DNA from: Ficedula albicollis
Lineage: Eukaryota > Chordata > Aves > Passeriformes > Muscicapidae
DNA length: 64,000 nucleotides
Direction of reading: 5' to 3'
NCBI RefSeq assembly: GCF_000247815.1
Contig: NW_004775937.1
Span: 136,671-200,670, forward strand
The notes below the pieces were generated by a model. It saw only the letters and a program-made list of their open reading frames with translations. It ran no database searches and was not told where the DNA came from. The position numbers were made by a program, and so were the translations under genes. Of the stretch, positions 27,518-40,320 are shown in pieces. Position 1 is the first letter of the stretch; each line of letters begins with the position of its first letter.

Positions 27518-27678
27518 CAGGGGAGTGTTTGAGTCACCATTGCTGGGAGTGCCCCAAAAACGTGCAGATCTGGCACTTGGGGATGTGGTTTAGTGGTGGA
27601 CGTGGCAGTGCTGGGTTAATGGCTGGACTCCATGAATCCAGAGATCTTTCCCAACCTAAACCATTCCATGATTCTCTG
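27518..27678 (+). mobile_element. Short CR1 LINE 3' end, plus strand
   Basis: It carries GAGTCACCATTGCTGGGAG, GCAGATCTGGCACTTGGGGA, TGTGGTTTAGTGGTGGACGT, GGCAGTGCTGGGTTAATGG and CCCAACCTAAACCATTCCAT, ending ATTCTCTGG. It spans the last codons of the CR1 reverse-transcriptase ORF and the 3' UTR. It is the same subfamily type as the copy at 53.9-54.6 kb. Confidence 0.9.
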
Positions 27679-29692
27679 GAAAGCATACAGTAAAACAAGT
27701 GCACAATTAGTATATTGTATGTTGTATTTAAATGATACAGGTTGTGTATATTTTTAAATTACACAAGGCCTAATCCAGTTGTCTTTATTTAAATAAAACC
27801 TAACTTATTCTAAGCAGAAAAGGAACTTTTTCTACAGTGAAGAGAAAGAATTTTTGAGTTTCATGGATGACAAATATTTACTAAGTGTGAATGGGAAAAA
27901 TTAGAGCACCCACAGTTGTAATATTCATGGTGGTTTTGTACCACTAGGTGCAGCAAGTGCAGGACCACAAATACAAATGGCAGGATGTATTCTTGAGAGG
28001 TGCCTATTTCAGAAATTCTTAGATAGGGAAAAGAGTGGTGTTTGACATGGGTGAGGATGCCACAGTGCTGTCACCTGAGAAACTCTAAAGGTTTTAAGTG
28101 CTCTCACCTCCTTGTGCCTCTTTGGCAGGAATTGAACCCACTCATGTCCACAGCTCCTCTCAAACCCAAGAAATTTCTTTTGGACAGTGCTGTTACCAAT
28201 TGAAAATTTCCCTGTTCCAAGTTCCTACAGGCTGACTACATTATTCACTTTATTCTTTAAAAATAATGCATAATTCATAACAACACTTTCGAATCTGCTT
28301 TAATCTGCATTTATGAGATGAAGTATGTGCAGCTGTGAACAGTCTTTCATTTAGCTTCAAAATAATCTGGCATTAAGCAATAGTTCGCAGGGGTTTATTA
28401 GCAGAAGTTATAGATGATTTTGATCAATTTGTTTGTCTGTTTATTACACAGTACTTTTTATCCCTGTAGTCTGTTATTTTCTTTCTTTCTTTCTTTCTTT
28501 CTTCTGCACCAGGTGCAGAATTAAATCAAATAGCACATGCTATAAATAAATTAAAAAAAAAAAAAAAGAAAAAGAAATCTGCTTGCCTTCCTTCATTGTT
28601 GCCTTCTTCCCCAGTCAGCACTGCCTTATTTAAACAAGTTTGGTCTGGTTAAATTCTTCCCCTGTGAGCTTTGCAGCATGGACTGCCTGTAGTGCTTCTT
28701 CATGTCATGCTAGTGCAGTGTAAGAGTAATTAATGGCTGAACACTCTTGGTGTAACTTTACACCAGAATTCACAGGCCTTTTGTTTGTTGTGGTTTGGAA
28801 CAGCAGAGGGAAGACAACTACACCAACATCCCAATAATTTATTCCTTGGTTCTGAAGAAATGACAAAATATATGAGCTCTGGAGAGAATGAGATTAGATT
28901 TTTTTATTTTTTAAGGCACGTTAATAGACGAAGAAGACTGCTAGTGGTCAGTATGTTAGGCTACAATCAAAGGTTTTCATCAGGAGAGAGGAAACCCTTA
29001 AAAGGTTAAGATCAGTTTCTATGATTCTCCACCCTATTGAACATTACATTATTTGACAATTAATTACAATATTATTTCCCCAGACATAAGTGCGTCTAGG
29101 AAGTGATGAGGTTTAAGGCTTTATCTGTGGATATTCATGAAAATAATTTTAACCATTCCTGATGTTCAGAAGACAGAACATGTATTCTGGGCAAATACCT
29201 AATGTTCTCCCCTCTCCTCCTAAGACCTTGCTGATACTGACCCTCCTGTGCCATGTCTCTAGCAGAAAAAACACTTAATGATAAGATTTTCCTAGCCAAA
29301 ACCATGAAATAACACCCTTGTCTTCAGCACTGCAGCTTAATCTCTGTTGTGTCTTTGAAAGGTGACATTCTCAGTTAATTGGACTGATGTTTGCACGTAC
29401 TGTGTGCTTTTTAACAGTAATGTTCTTTCCTATTATGACTGGATGAAAATCTTCCACGAATTTTCCGCGGTTTCTCGGTTGAAAAAGGGTTTCTGATATG
29501 CTGGATTTTTTTAATTTTTTTTTTTTTTCATCCTGCTGCTCATGAAAACATTCCAGTATCAAACTGCAAAAGTTCACAGAGGGAAACTCCTGGCAAGTGC
29601 CTGAGTTTTACCTTCAATAACCATCTTGACCTCCCTCCTAGCTGGGCTTCCCAACCTGACTTCACTCTTTGTGACACATCACAGCCTTGAGA
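27679..29692. other. Unique DNA with small simple repeats
   Basis: It contains (TTTC)n at 28477-28503 and an A run at 28553-28567. No gene recognised. Confidence 0.55.
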
Positions 29693-29815
29693 CCACCAGA
29701 ACCTTTTCCCCAAGACCAAAGTGAAGATTTACAGGTGAAACCCAAGTTATCCCACCAGAACCTTTTCCCCAAGACCAAAGTGACAAAAGATTTACAGGTG
29801 AAACCCAAGTTATGT
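29693..29815. repeat. Tandem doublet, 59/64 bp unit
   Basis: Copy 1 at 29693-29751 and copy 2 at 29752-29815 share CCACCAGAACCTTTTCCCCA and GATTTACAGGTGAAACCCAA. Copy 2 has a 5 bp insertion (CAAAA-type) before GATTTACAGG. Confidence 0.92.
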
Positions 29816-31195
29816 TTAGGGAAAGAAGTGGGAAATTCATCCTCTGAGCTAAAAGTGGAACACTGAAAAAGATTGGAGCTTTCCAGCCCAAAATGGAGAT
29901 TTTCACCACAGAGAAAAAGGGAAGAAGAGAGGCACACCCTGTCCTGCTCTCATCCAATCATCTCACAAATAATATTATCCCATTTTATTTCCAGCAACAC
30001 TGCTAAACAAAGGCAGTTTGGGGAGAATGAGTGAAAGTTTCTTCATTTTGGCCTATCACCTCCAGACCAGTCTCATAAATTCTTATGCATTCTGCCATCA
30101 TCAGTGTAAAAGTTAGTCCCATGCCTTTGAGAAAAAATGCCAATCCCAGCTCCATGGCTCGGCCTGTTTGAGAAGGGATATCTTTACCTGTCCTCTCAAG
30201 AGTCAAACATGGGCAGGTGAAGGACACTGGAGAGGCAACTAACAAACTTTTCATTCATAAACCAAGCCTTTGTGAGACAGGTTAAAGAGAAATAATGCAG
30301 ACAGTAATCCCAAGCCTGGGGTTTTTTGGAGACCTTTCAAGGCAGAACACCAGCAGTGAATGCCAACAAGACACGTCCTGTGCTTCTGTGGCTAGGACTT
30401 AATCATGACACCACAGCAATGCTAAATCTCTAATCTGTGTACACAGGCGTGCCTGGTTGGAACACCCACATGTGGTTTCTGCACTTCTCATATTGGAGAA
30501 GAGACAGAAACTTTTGAGTTATGCTCCTTAAATCTCCCACTTTGGGGGACTTTCACCAGGACTAGGAGTCATTTGAGCTCTGAGCTGGAAATAACTGCTG
30601 CTTGGCCACTCTGTGGCTGAGCAAAGGGAATTTTGTCTCCTCTGCTCTGGCACAGCCAGCAGAGCCCCTCAGCTGGGCATGGGCTGGCATTGTGGCACTC
30701 AGGCATGACACAGCCTGCAGTGATCTCCAAGCAATCCTGGCCTGGGAGGCCGGCTGCTGCAGATTGCTCATCCCTGGCTGGTTCTGCTCTGCTCTGCTTT
30801 CCCCATCGCACGGGTTTGTAATTCGTTTCAGCTGACTCAAGCAAGCTCCACAGTTGTGCTCCCCACACTCACTCACACCTGAGAAGATGCAGGGAAACAA
30901 AGTGGGGGGAGCACAGGTGCTGGTGCAGATCTAGATTACATCTAGGCATTTGTGTTTGGAGCATTATTGCCTTCTTCAGCATTTTGGAGAGTTTCATCAC
31001 TGCTTCCTTCTGATGAAAATGATATGGTCAATTTCCAACCACAGAGCAGTGATTCCATCACAATGTACCACAGCATGACAAGAAATTAAAGCAAGGCTTA
31101 TATTTCTCAAGTGCACATTTGTTTTTAGGTTTTTTTTCTCTGTATTTTCTTCCAGAGAGTTTTTTTCCCATCTGATGGTCTGTGTTTTATTGATT
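29816..31195. other. Unique non-coding DNA
   Basis: It is slightly GC-richer at about 30600-30830, where overlapping frames occur on both strands (62-112 codons). None has a recognisable domain. Confidence 0.5.
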
Positions 31196-31469
31196 TCACT
31201 GATTTTTATCTGATTTTCCAACCTTTGCTTCATGAGCAATAGTGAGTAAAGCATCAAATTCCTTTACTGCTCTGTCTGGACCACAGACAGTGATAACGAT
31301 CTCTTCTTGTGCAGATATCTCCTGCAGGGCAGCTGCTCTCCTTTGCTGTGAAATCTGCCATGCATTCCTCCACAGCTCCATCCACTGGGTGATTAATAAC
31401 TTTTGGTGCCTGGCCATGGAACCCACACCTTGGACATAAATCCCTCTCACCATCTTTTCTCTCTTTCAC
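31196..31469 (-). pseudogene. Possible degraded coding remnant (unidentified)
   Basis: Two overlapping minus-strand frames (31453-31196, 85 codons; 31469-31254, 71 codons) have a balanced, charged composition unlike the AT-driven frames elsewhere. One includes a C-P-R-C-G start, and the other a segment rich in Ala, Glu and Gln. No complete zinc knuckle (CX2CX4HX4C) is formed and I recognise no family. It could be a retroviral gag or host-gene remnant, or simply chance. Confidence 0.15.
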
Positions 31470-34400
31470 GCTCTTTGGACAGTACTAGAAAAAAAGGTTT
31501 TACAACCTCTTGTGTCATTTACCATACACTCTTCCTTTTTCCTTCCTTGCTTTTATAATAAAAATATTGTCCATATGCTTCTTTTCTCTGTTGCTTCTTT
31601 CTACCACCTCTCTGCTGGATTTGGGGTCAGGAATTTGGTTTGGAGCTTTCTGCCATTCCCAGTCAGACCTTCATGTACATTAAATTATATTTTTGCATTT
31701 CTGTCATTGCATATCCTTGCTTCACACCATTCTTGATGGCTGTCAGCCCAGACAGTTTTCCTTTTTGGTGACTTTTCTACCAACAAGATGAATATGTAGT
31801 GGGAGCCTGGTACAGCTACTATCATACAGCTTCTGAGCCATTAAAACCAGTCCATTAACATTTTACCTTCAGTGTTTTCACTAAAGTCCCCATTCTCTGG
31901 GGCTAAATGCCAAATAAAAATGTGAACTTTCATCTGCTGCGTGTTCACACTTAGGAAAGAGAAGCTTGGAGCATGAAGGTTATAGTAGGAGTGTAAAGAC
32001 TGTGATTTTTGTTAAAACTTTGGGGTTGAGAGCTCTGTTTCTGGAGGCATCTGACAAGACCTTTGTCCTTGACAGAGGTTTTCTGGAGGTCACTTGGCAA
32101 CCCAAGCACAGCAAATGCTTGTCTGTGACCGTTCCTGACACTGGTGCCTGAGGACCTCAAAGGAAAAAATATCAAGGTATGTAAATAAATCATAGGAGCC
32201 AAAGGTTTAGATTAAAAAAAGCACTGTACACTATAATAAAGCCTTTCTCTTATGAGTGACGGGGCCCTTTCACACTTTATCCTCCTGAACTTCTGGTTAA
32301 AAGCGTAGCAGGGCCTCAGAAACATATCATGTACTTCCCTTCCCTTCCCTTGTTCTCTATTAACGAAAATATTTAGATAAAAAGGGGTCCTTATTTCCTA
32401 ACAGTTCATCCGCCTCTCCTGTTTATTCTCTACCTGGTGTCACAGTCCTCTGAGCTTTGGCAGTGTAATAATTTCCATAGCAGTCCTGCTGGGATGTCAC
32501 AAGCAGAGGATTAGGATTTCAGGTTCTTAATAAGCAAAAAAAGAAAGATGAATACTTAAACAAAGACTCTGTCTTCAAGTAAATATCCTCAATAATGTAC
32601 AATAAGGAAAGAAAAACAGGGGAAATGTATAAAACCTACGCAGAACTGTACAAGAACAGTTTAGCTTTTTTAAACTTTTCTACAAACTCCCAGATGGGCT
32701 TCAGGAATGCCATTGCCTTTTGTCTTCATCCTCTGTTAGCAAACTGCCTCTGTATTTTTTTTGGGCAGAAGAAAGTGCTTGGCCAAGTTTCAGACTGGAC
32801 TGAATAAAATTTTAATGAACCTTTTTTTTTTTTGCACAGCTAAATGGCAGGATCCCACCTTAAATAAAGGCCTGGCTTCCCAAAATAAATAAAGAGAATT
32901 CCAAGGTGAGTATGAGGTGGGCTGTTGTTGGTCACATTGAGGGCTTGGGGCTGTGCAAAAAACATCAGATGTGGTTCTGAGGAGACCCTCAGTATTTTTT
33001 TAGGGTTATTGTCACCTGAATGGTGGGTAACACCAAAACAGGCACCTGGGTTAGACAAATGGGGTGGGTTAGCCAAGCACACAAATAAGTGAGCTTGTAA
33101 GATTTTAATCTGAATCCTACAAAGCATTTAGAGTTTGAAACCATGAGCACAAAGCTCTGGGTGTAGCTCACCTACCTCACAAGCAAGTTAAAATAATCAC
33201 CAGGAGCCAGGTTGTGCTGTCAGGGTTCCCATGAGGAAGTTGTTTATTCTCCAAGTAAATCTCCTTGATACCCATCCTGTTTGGAACAGCAAAATCTGCT
33301 GTAAAATAGCTACCAGCAAATGGCCATGTGGCAAAAAAGGATCCTCTGAAAAATTATTCTTCCACATCTTAGTTGTCTAACAGAGTTACTAAAAAAAAGC
33401 TAAAAGTGATGTGTATTTTTACTGTTACCAGAATAATGTTTCAATAATAGCTATCCAAGTCACAGCATTCCAAGTCTTCGTAGGATGGCACAACTGCAGT
33501 CCTTGAAAAACCTTCTTTTTTTTTCTGAAATGAAATCATACTGATATAAACCCCAAAATGTTGAGTCCTTCGAAAAATAATGTTCTGTTTTCCATGGAAC
33601 GTATTCCACTGCAATTTTGCAGATACTGCAGGCAGATAATTTTATGCCTTGGTTAAAAGAAGCAGCACAGACTGGTATTTTAAACATTATATTTTGTTTT
33701 CCAACAATGATAATGTCTTAGGCTAAACACTTCTCTCCAAAGTGCTGCGTTGCTTATCTATCTGTCTCTGAGGAACTCTTAAATTCCTGAAAATAAAGCC
33801 CAGAAATAAAAGGTGGCCTTTGATTACACTGGATAAACAGTCTGCTACACTCTAGTTCCAGCAGGTTTCCAGGACTGCATCTGCATTTCATGTGTGTGTT
33901 ACATGGACCAATTAGTAATGCTCTGATGAATTTTCTTTTACATGCCTGTAGCAAGGCATTGTGTAATTTGTTCAAACAGTGGTTTCATTTGCACATTTCA
34001 TTTGCAGTCACAGCTGTATTTGCAAATGAAGCATTTATTCATTTACTACACATGGGATAACCATAGGCACTTCTTTCTTTTACTATTTGGACTGTGTTTA
34101 TACTTTCAGGGCAACATTTATCCAGTTTGTATAAGTCTTCCCTCTGGATGAGAACAACTGCGAAGTACTTACCTACCCCAGAAAATGTGTTTGCTGGCAA
34201 TTTTTACAGCTCCATCTCTACACCAAGTTGTAGAGCATTGTGCTGTTAAAAAACTCTCTCCATTGCAAGTGCATTTCCTGAAGGTTGGAGTGCAAAGCCC
34301 TGCAGAGCTGAGCTACTCCCTCTGGCAGTTCTCCTGCTGCAGCATTGTCTAATCAACCACACATTCCCACAGCTTTGGGGGAGAATTTCTGGCTGGCACT

Positions 34401-34561
34401 GAATTCTGCTGGTGTAGGTGGATTTGCAGTGGGTTTTACCACAAGCTGAAAGATACCCCCTTTTCCCCTACCCTGTGCCAATCATCACACACACAAAGAC
34501 GGGCAGGAAAATTAGGAAAAATGAGAATTTAATGCCACCGGGGGGCAATTAGGGATTTGGG
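31470..34561. other. Unique non-coding DNA
   Basis: No exon, RNA gene or named transposon recognised across about 3 kb. It contains only short T runs. Confidence 0.5.
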
Positions 34562-34640
34562 TGGGTTTCTTTGGTGGGGGGGGGTGTTTTCTGGCTTGTG
34601 GTTTGGGTTGGTTTGGTGGGGGTTTTTTTCCTCTTCTTTT
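34562..34640. repeat. T/G-rich simple tract
   Basis: T/G-only sequence with G8 at its start and GGTTTGG units, similar to the tract at 1131. Confidence 0.75.
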
Positions 34641-35390
34641 ACAAGAAATTATGAGAAATTAATTTCTTGCTGTGAGATGCTGTGTCAAAGGCAAGAGGAG
34701 AAATGGCAAGTGGGGTGAATAATCAACTCCAAATCATTTTCCCCTGCTGTGCCAGGGTGGAACAATCTGTTACCTGCAGATCAATTACACATTGGCAAGT
34801 GGTGGCAGGTTTCAGCTGAAGGCATTGTGGCCTTAAATAATAACAATAATAATAATAAAAACACTCTGTGCAGGCACCCACCGTGTGTCAACTGTGTGTC
34901 ACTCCTGCACTCTCTGGATTTTCAGGTGCATGACCACCACTCATGCATTAACCAAAGCATGCTGTGGGACCCCTAGTGTGGAAAAAAAAAAAGCTCCTTG
35001 GGGCTGTTTCACAGGGGGAAATTTTCTAAAAAGAACTCTGGATTGTTTTTTCTTTTGTCCACAGTATCCAAATTCAGGCAGCAGTAAACACTTGAAAGGC
35101 CCCATCCCTTCCAGAATCAGTCTTGGGAAACAGGATATGGGGCTTAGCATGCTGAGTAGTGAAAAAAAAACAACAACTCCACTTTTATGTAGAGAACATT
35201 AAAACAACAGGAAAGCCAACCTCTCACAGAGCCCAGGATCCCTAAGGATTTTAGACAGGAATTGTCTTTCTGCAGTAGCACACCTGCAGGTGCAGATGGA
35301 AACATCTCTGAGTAGAAGTCACACAGTAGGTTTTTCTCAACTGTGGGTGATGGAAAAACGTGTGTTTTGAAAGTCAGAGGAGCTCACATA
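34641..35390. other. Unique DNA with a short (AAT)n
   Basis: An (AAT)n-like repeat lies at about 34838-34860. The remainder shows no gene. Confidence 0.5.
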
Positions 35391-35554
35391 GGATTTTAGA
35401 GTGCTCCTGTTTTAAACAGGATAACCTGCTACCACAAGCCCAGCCCAGGATTCATTTAATTGCTCTTCCCTGGGATTTTAGAGTGCTCCTGTTTTAAACA
35501 GGATAACCTGCTACCACAAGCCCAGTCCAGGATTCATTTAATTGCTCTTCCCTA
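35391..35554. repeat. Tandem doublet, 82 bp unit
   Basis: Copies at 35391-35472 and 35473-35554 differ by a single base (CAGCCCAGG versus CAGTCCAGG). The unit contains the palindrome CTGTTTTAAACAG. Confidence 0.95.
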
Positions 35555-38384
35555 AAAGACTGGGCTTCAAAACTGCTGCTTATGTCTCTGTGAGGCTGAG
35601 GGGAGCACAAAATCAGTTTAAGACCCCTTTGTAGGTGTGTAAGGACCTGCAAAGGTGCTAACAGGGAATGAAGCTGCTGCAAGGATAAAATCGCTACACC
35701 TTTTAAAGAAAGCATTATGAAAAAATTCTGCATTATGAAAGGATTTCTGCAGCCTAGTAATGTAATATGCGCCCCAAAATGAACTTTGTCTGCTGCTTCA
35801 CTAAGGAAGTGTGCAGAGAGGGGGATTCAGAGAGCAGGAGTCTCTTTTTGGAAGGTAAAATGGAAAAAGCTCAGAAGTTCTTTATTTTCTGACTGAAGAG
35901 GTAATCCTTGGATGGCCAAAGGAGCTGGATTTAGGCTAGGCATTACAATAACAACCTCTCTGACTCCTCATTTCGGAACATTGTCTTTATTTATTTTTTT
36001 TTTTAAGTTAACAAGGATTAGAGAGGGTAAAAACAAAACCAGGAACTGGGAGAAGAAAATTTATCTGGTGAGGCAACAATAATGCTGTGGTTTCTGACAC
36101 TGTTGTATTTTTTTCATCAGGCAGCTTCTTCTGCTCTCTCCTCTCCATGAAGTCACAAATTGTGATTGCATTGGAAATACAACCTCTGTAATGGTTGGGA
36201 GGTTTTCATGTCTTTTTCCTTGTTCATTACTCATTTCTTCTGTGAATCATTACCATAATTTTGTTCTAAGCATATTTGGGGTTGAAAGAAAAAAAGTATT
36301 TTTGTCTAAAAATCAGAAGACTGTAGAGCTTTACAGTGTCAGGTTTGCTCTTTTATTTTAGCAGAATAAACTTTTTTGGTTTAATTTAGATGAAAAAAAG
36401 ATAATCAGGGTTTTTACATTCGTAGGACTCACTGAGGTCCTTTTGTGGACTACAAGTTAATTTCTAGGACATGCAGCTATTATTTTATTTTCAAGCTTTT
36501 AACAAATGCACTGTGAGTAATCAACCAATTTATTATCTTTACCATGGCCCCTCATTTTCAGTCTCAAAATAAAAGTATTGTATAAACTGTGGATCAACAT
36601 AACACCATTCTAAGCCATTTAATGGAATATTTTCATGAAACAGACATATGTGAGAGAAATACTTTCACAAAAATATTTTTTCTGGCATTTTCCTTAGTGC
36701 AGGCAATAAAATGTTTCGGTGCTGTGCTGAAGAAGCAGAATTAAAAAACAAATTTAAATTTTCTGTTTTCATTCATCAAGATGAAAGGAAAATTAAATCA
36801 CATTTCTATCAAATGAGAGAAATAACTGTTCAATTTGTCAAGTATGTTTTCTTTTAAATTATCAGTTGTAGAAGGTAGAGCTTTTTTAGGGCTTATGGGA
36901 TGCACCTGGATTCAAATCTCACCTGCTGAGCTCAAGGGTAATACTTAGTTTTGTAGGAACAGGATTGTCAGTTTAGAGCTGGTTGGGAGTTCTTCTGTTG
37001 TGTGCAGGCATTTCAGCTGATCTGAAATAAAAAATACTAGAAGGATACTAAGGATACTAGAAAATTTATAGCTTGGCATTTTTTGTTTTGGTTTTTTTTT
37101 ATTATTTGCGTGGTTGATGGGCCAAGTTGCTACTTTAATGTACTGTAATTCTTCAATTATTCCTCTGCATTACCATGCAATAAAATGAAATTATGTAATG
37201 TGGCCAATACTAAAAAATCCTTGAAACATGAACAGCAGTTCATAGAGTGTAACTTTCCCTTACACATAGAAAATTAAAAAAAAATTAATAGAAAAAAAAG
37301 TCCGCATGCATGTTCAGCTATGCTTTTTTTTCCTGTAGAAAGTTTTATATGGATCTATTCATATTGAGGCCTTCCATGGTACTGTAATTTTTTGCTTTCA
37401 CAAGTAAACAAAATTAATGTATTAAGAATTAAACTTATGATTAGAATGGGCTTTGGTGAGTTACCCATATATCCAAATACCATTCAATTAAAGGTTTCAC
37501 ACTGTGATAAGAAAGAAAAATGTCATGCCTTTAGTAACAAAAAATTTTGCACTATTGGAATGAATAATTTTATCAAAAGGAGGCAGCAAGAATACTAGAC
37601 CTCTAAAGATAGCATTATTTTTTTTAAGGCAGAGTGTGTCTATCAGTAATTTATTTCAGAGTTGCCTACAGCAATGACATTTTTAAAGTGTTTATTAAAT
37701 TTTAAATACATTTTAAAATTCATTTAATATATTCAACATTTCAAGTGTTTATTAAATCTGGTGTGGAGGGACTGCTGAGGTAAGTAATGAATTAAGCTAG
37801 AGGAGGTACAAATGGCCTCTGTGTGCTGACCAAGCTGTGATGGGGGTCCAAACACTTGTTTAACACTGCTAAATGAAACTAAATGAAACACCACATATTG
37901 TTTTATCATCAGCTGCAGGCATGCAAGAGTTTGTCACACACTGCTTTGCTTCCCCAGCACTGCAAAGCCGTGCCAGAAAGAGAATTATTTATATTGCCCT
38001 TTAATTTGGACTCTAATATTTTCTTTTTCCTCATTTTTTTCACTGTAACATCTTCCTTGAAAAACAGGGTTTTTAAGTCTTGGAACTCTCAGGGGCTGTA
38101 ATACTGCAAATAACAATGTAGTGAGGGAATAGGCAGAGCACTAATTCTCTAATTTGTCTTAAAAGAAGGGGAAAGGGATCAAAGACTGTAAAATAGCTTT
38201 AGCACACCAAACCACATAAGCAAAGCTACTGCTGCTGAGTAACAAGGTGGTTTGCCATACCATGCTGCATGAAGGTGCATTCTTTATTTAATCCATTGAT
38301 TGTCTGAATCATGAGAAGGCTGAAACAATCAGGTGTTCACCCAGGCACAATAGGAGCACTGGGTACATTTCCAATGTAAAACAC
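35555..38384. other. Unique AT-rich DNA
   Basis: No gene or recognised repeat family in about 2.8 kb. Confidence 0.5.
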
Positions 38385-38534
38385 CACCTAAGGTTTCCTT
38401 GCCTTCTGACAAAAATCATCACAGATCTCAAAATAAAATAAAACATTTTTTCCCCCCTCACCTAAGGTTTCCTTGCCTTCTGACAAAAATTATCACAGAT
38501 CTCAAAATAAAATAAAACATATTTTCCCCCCCGC
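38385..38534. repeat. Tandem doublet, 74 bp unit ending in T(n)C(n)
   Basis: Copies at 38385-38458 and 38459-38532 start CACCTAAGGTTTCCTTGCC. Both end in a T run followed directly by a C run: T6C6 in copy 1, T4C8 then GCCCC in copy 2. The second C run is longer, a small-scale version of the T-to-C boundary seen at the giant C tracts. Confidence 0.93.
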
Positions 38535-39557
38535 CCCACAGAATGCTGAATTGCACAGGTGAAATAAAACATGTATTTGACTTTGAGATTGTACTGAAAG
38601 GTGATATTAATGCAACCTTCTTTTGCACTTGTTGCTAAGAGGGGAAATTGCACACAAAGAAGAACAGTTTATTGCTACACAAATTTAACTCCATGTAAAC
38701 AGGAAATGTTTGCCACATAGGGACAGTGTTATGTTTATATGTTTACTATAAAGGCTCAGAGCATATGGTGGGAAGGACACAGATTTGCAGCTTGGGGAAA
38801 GCCAGTTCCTTCTGGCAGGGCCTGGAGCTTTCTAGGAGGAGATTTTATAGCATTGACCTTTATTTATTTATGCTTTGTTGCCTTGTATCCTGTGTGATGA
38901 AACATTCAGCACTTCTTATCTAAAGCCCTGCTTCAACTATCATGTTAGAAAGAAGATTTTACAGAGACAGAAAAATTGCACAAGCGGTTTTTATTTGGGT
39001 CTTTATTGAGTTTCCCACTTAAGCAAATTTAAAGTGTAAATATATGGAGTTTTTATTAGATTATATTGAAAAAACAAAGCGTTTGTGAACCACATTATTA
39101 AATGGTGAACTGAAGTCTACTGTAATTTAATTATAGACATAATTGCACACAGAAATATAGGAGTAAAATATCTGAGGGAAACTGTACTTCTACAGAGTAT
39201 CCTTGAAAATATTGTCCCTTATTTCCATGTGACTACAGCAGTAGCCTGTGACTTCAAAAATAGGGAGTAATCTGGGTTGTGTTTTCTTCTTGTTCTTGCT
39301 GTGGTTTTCTGGTTTTAAGCTCCCCCAAGCATTTCCATTTCTGCTCTAGCTGTGTGAAACCTGTGACTAGTTCCAATAAATCAACACGCTTGTGGATTAT
39401 CCAGCCCTGTCCTGGCTAAAACAAACTGACCTCACATTGATGTGGCAGGTTCATGGGACACTCCAGTGTAGCACCAACTAGTTCCACGGGATTCACAGCA
39501 TTCTTGTGCTCAGACACCAGGCTGCTCTGGGGAGCCTCCGAGTCAGAACTGGTTTCT

Positions 39558-39560
<3 letters not shown>
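38535..39560. other. Unique AT-rich DNA
   Basis: Nothing recognisable. Confidence 0.5.
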
Positions 39561-40320
<760 letters not shown>

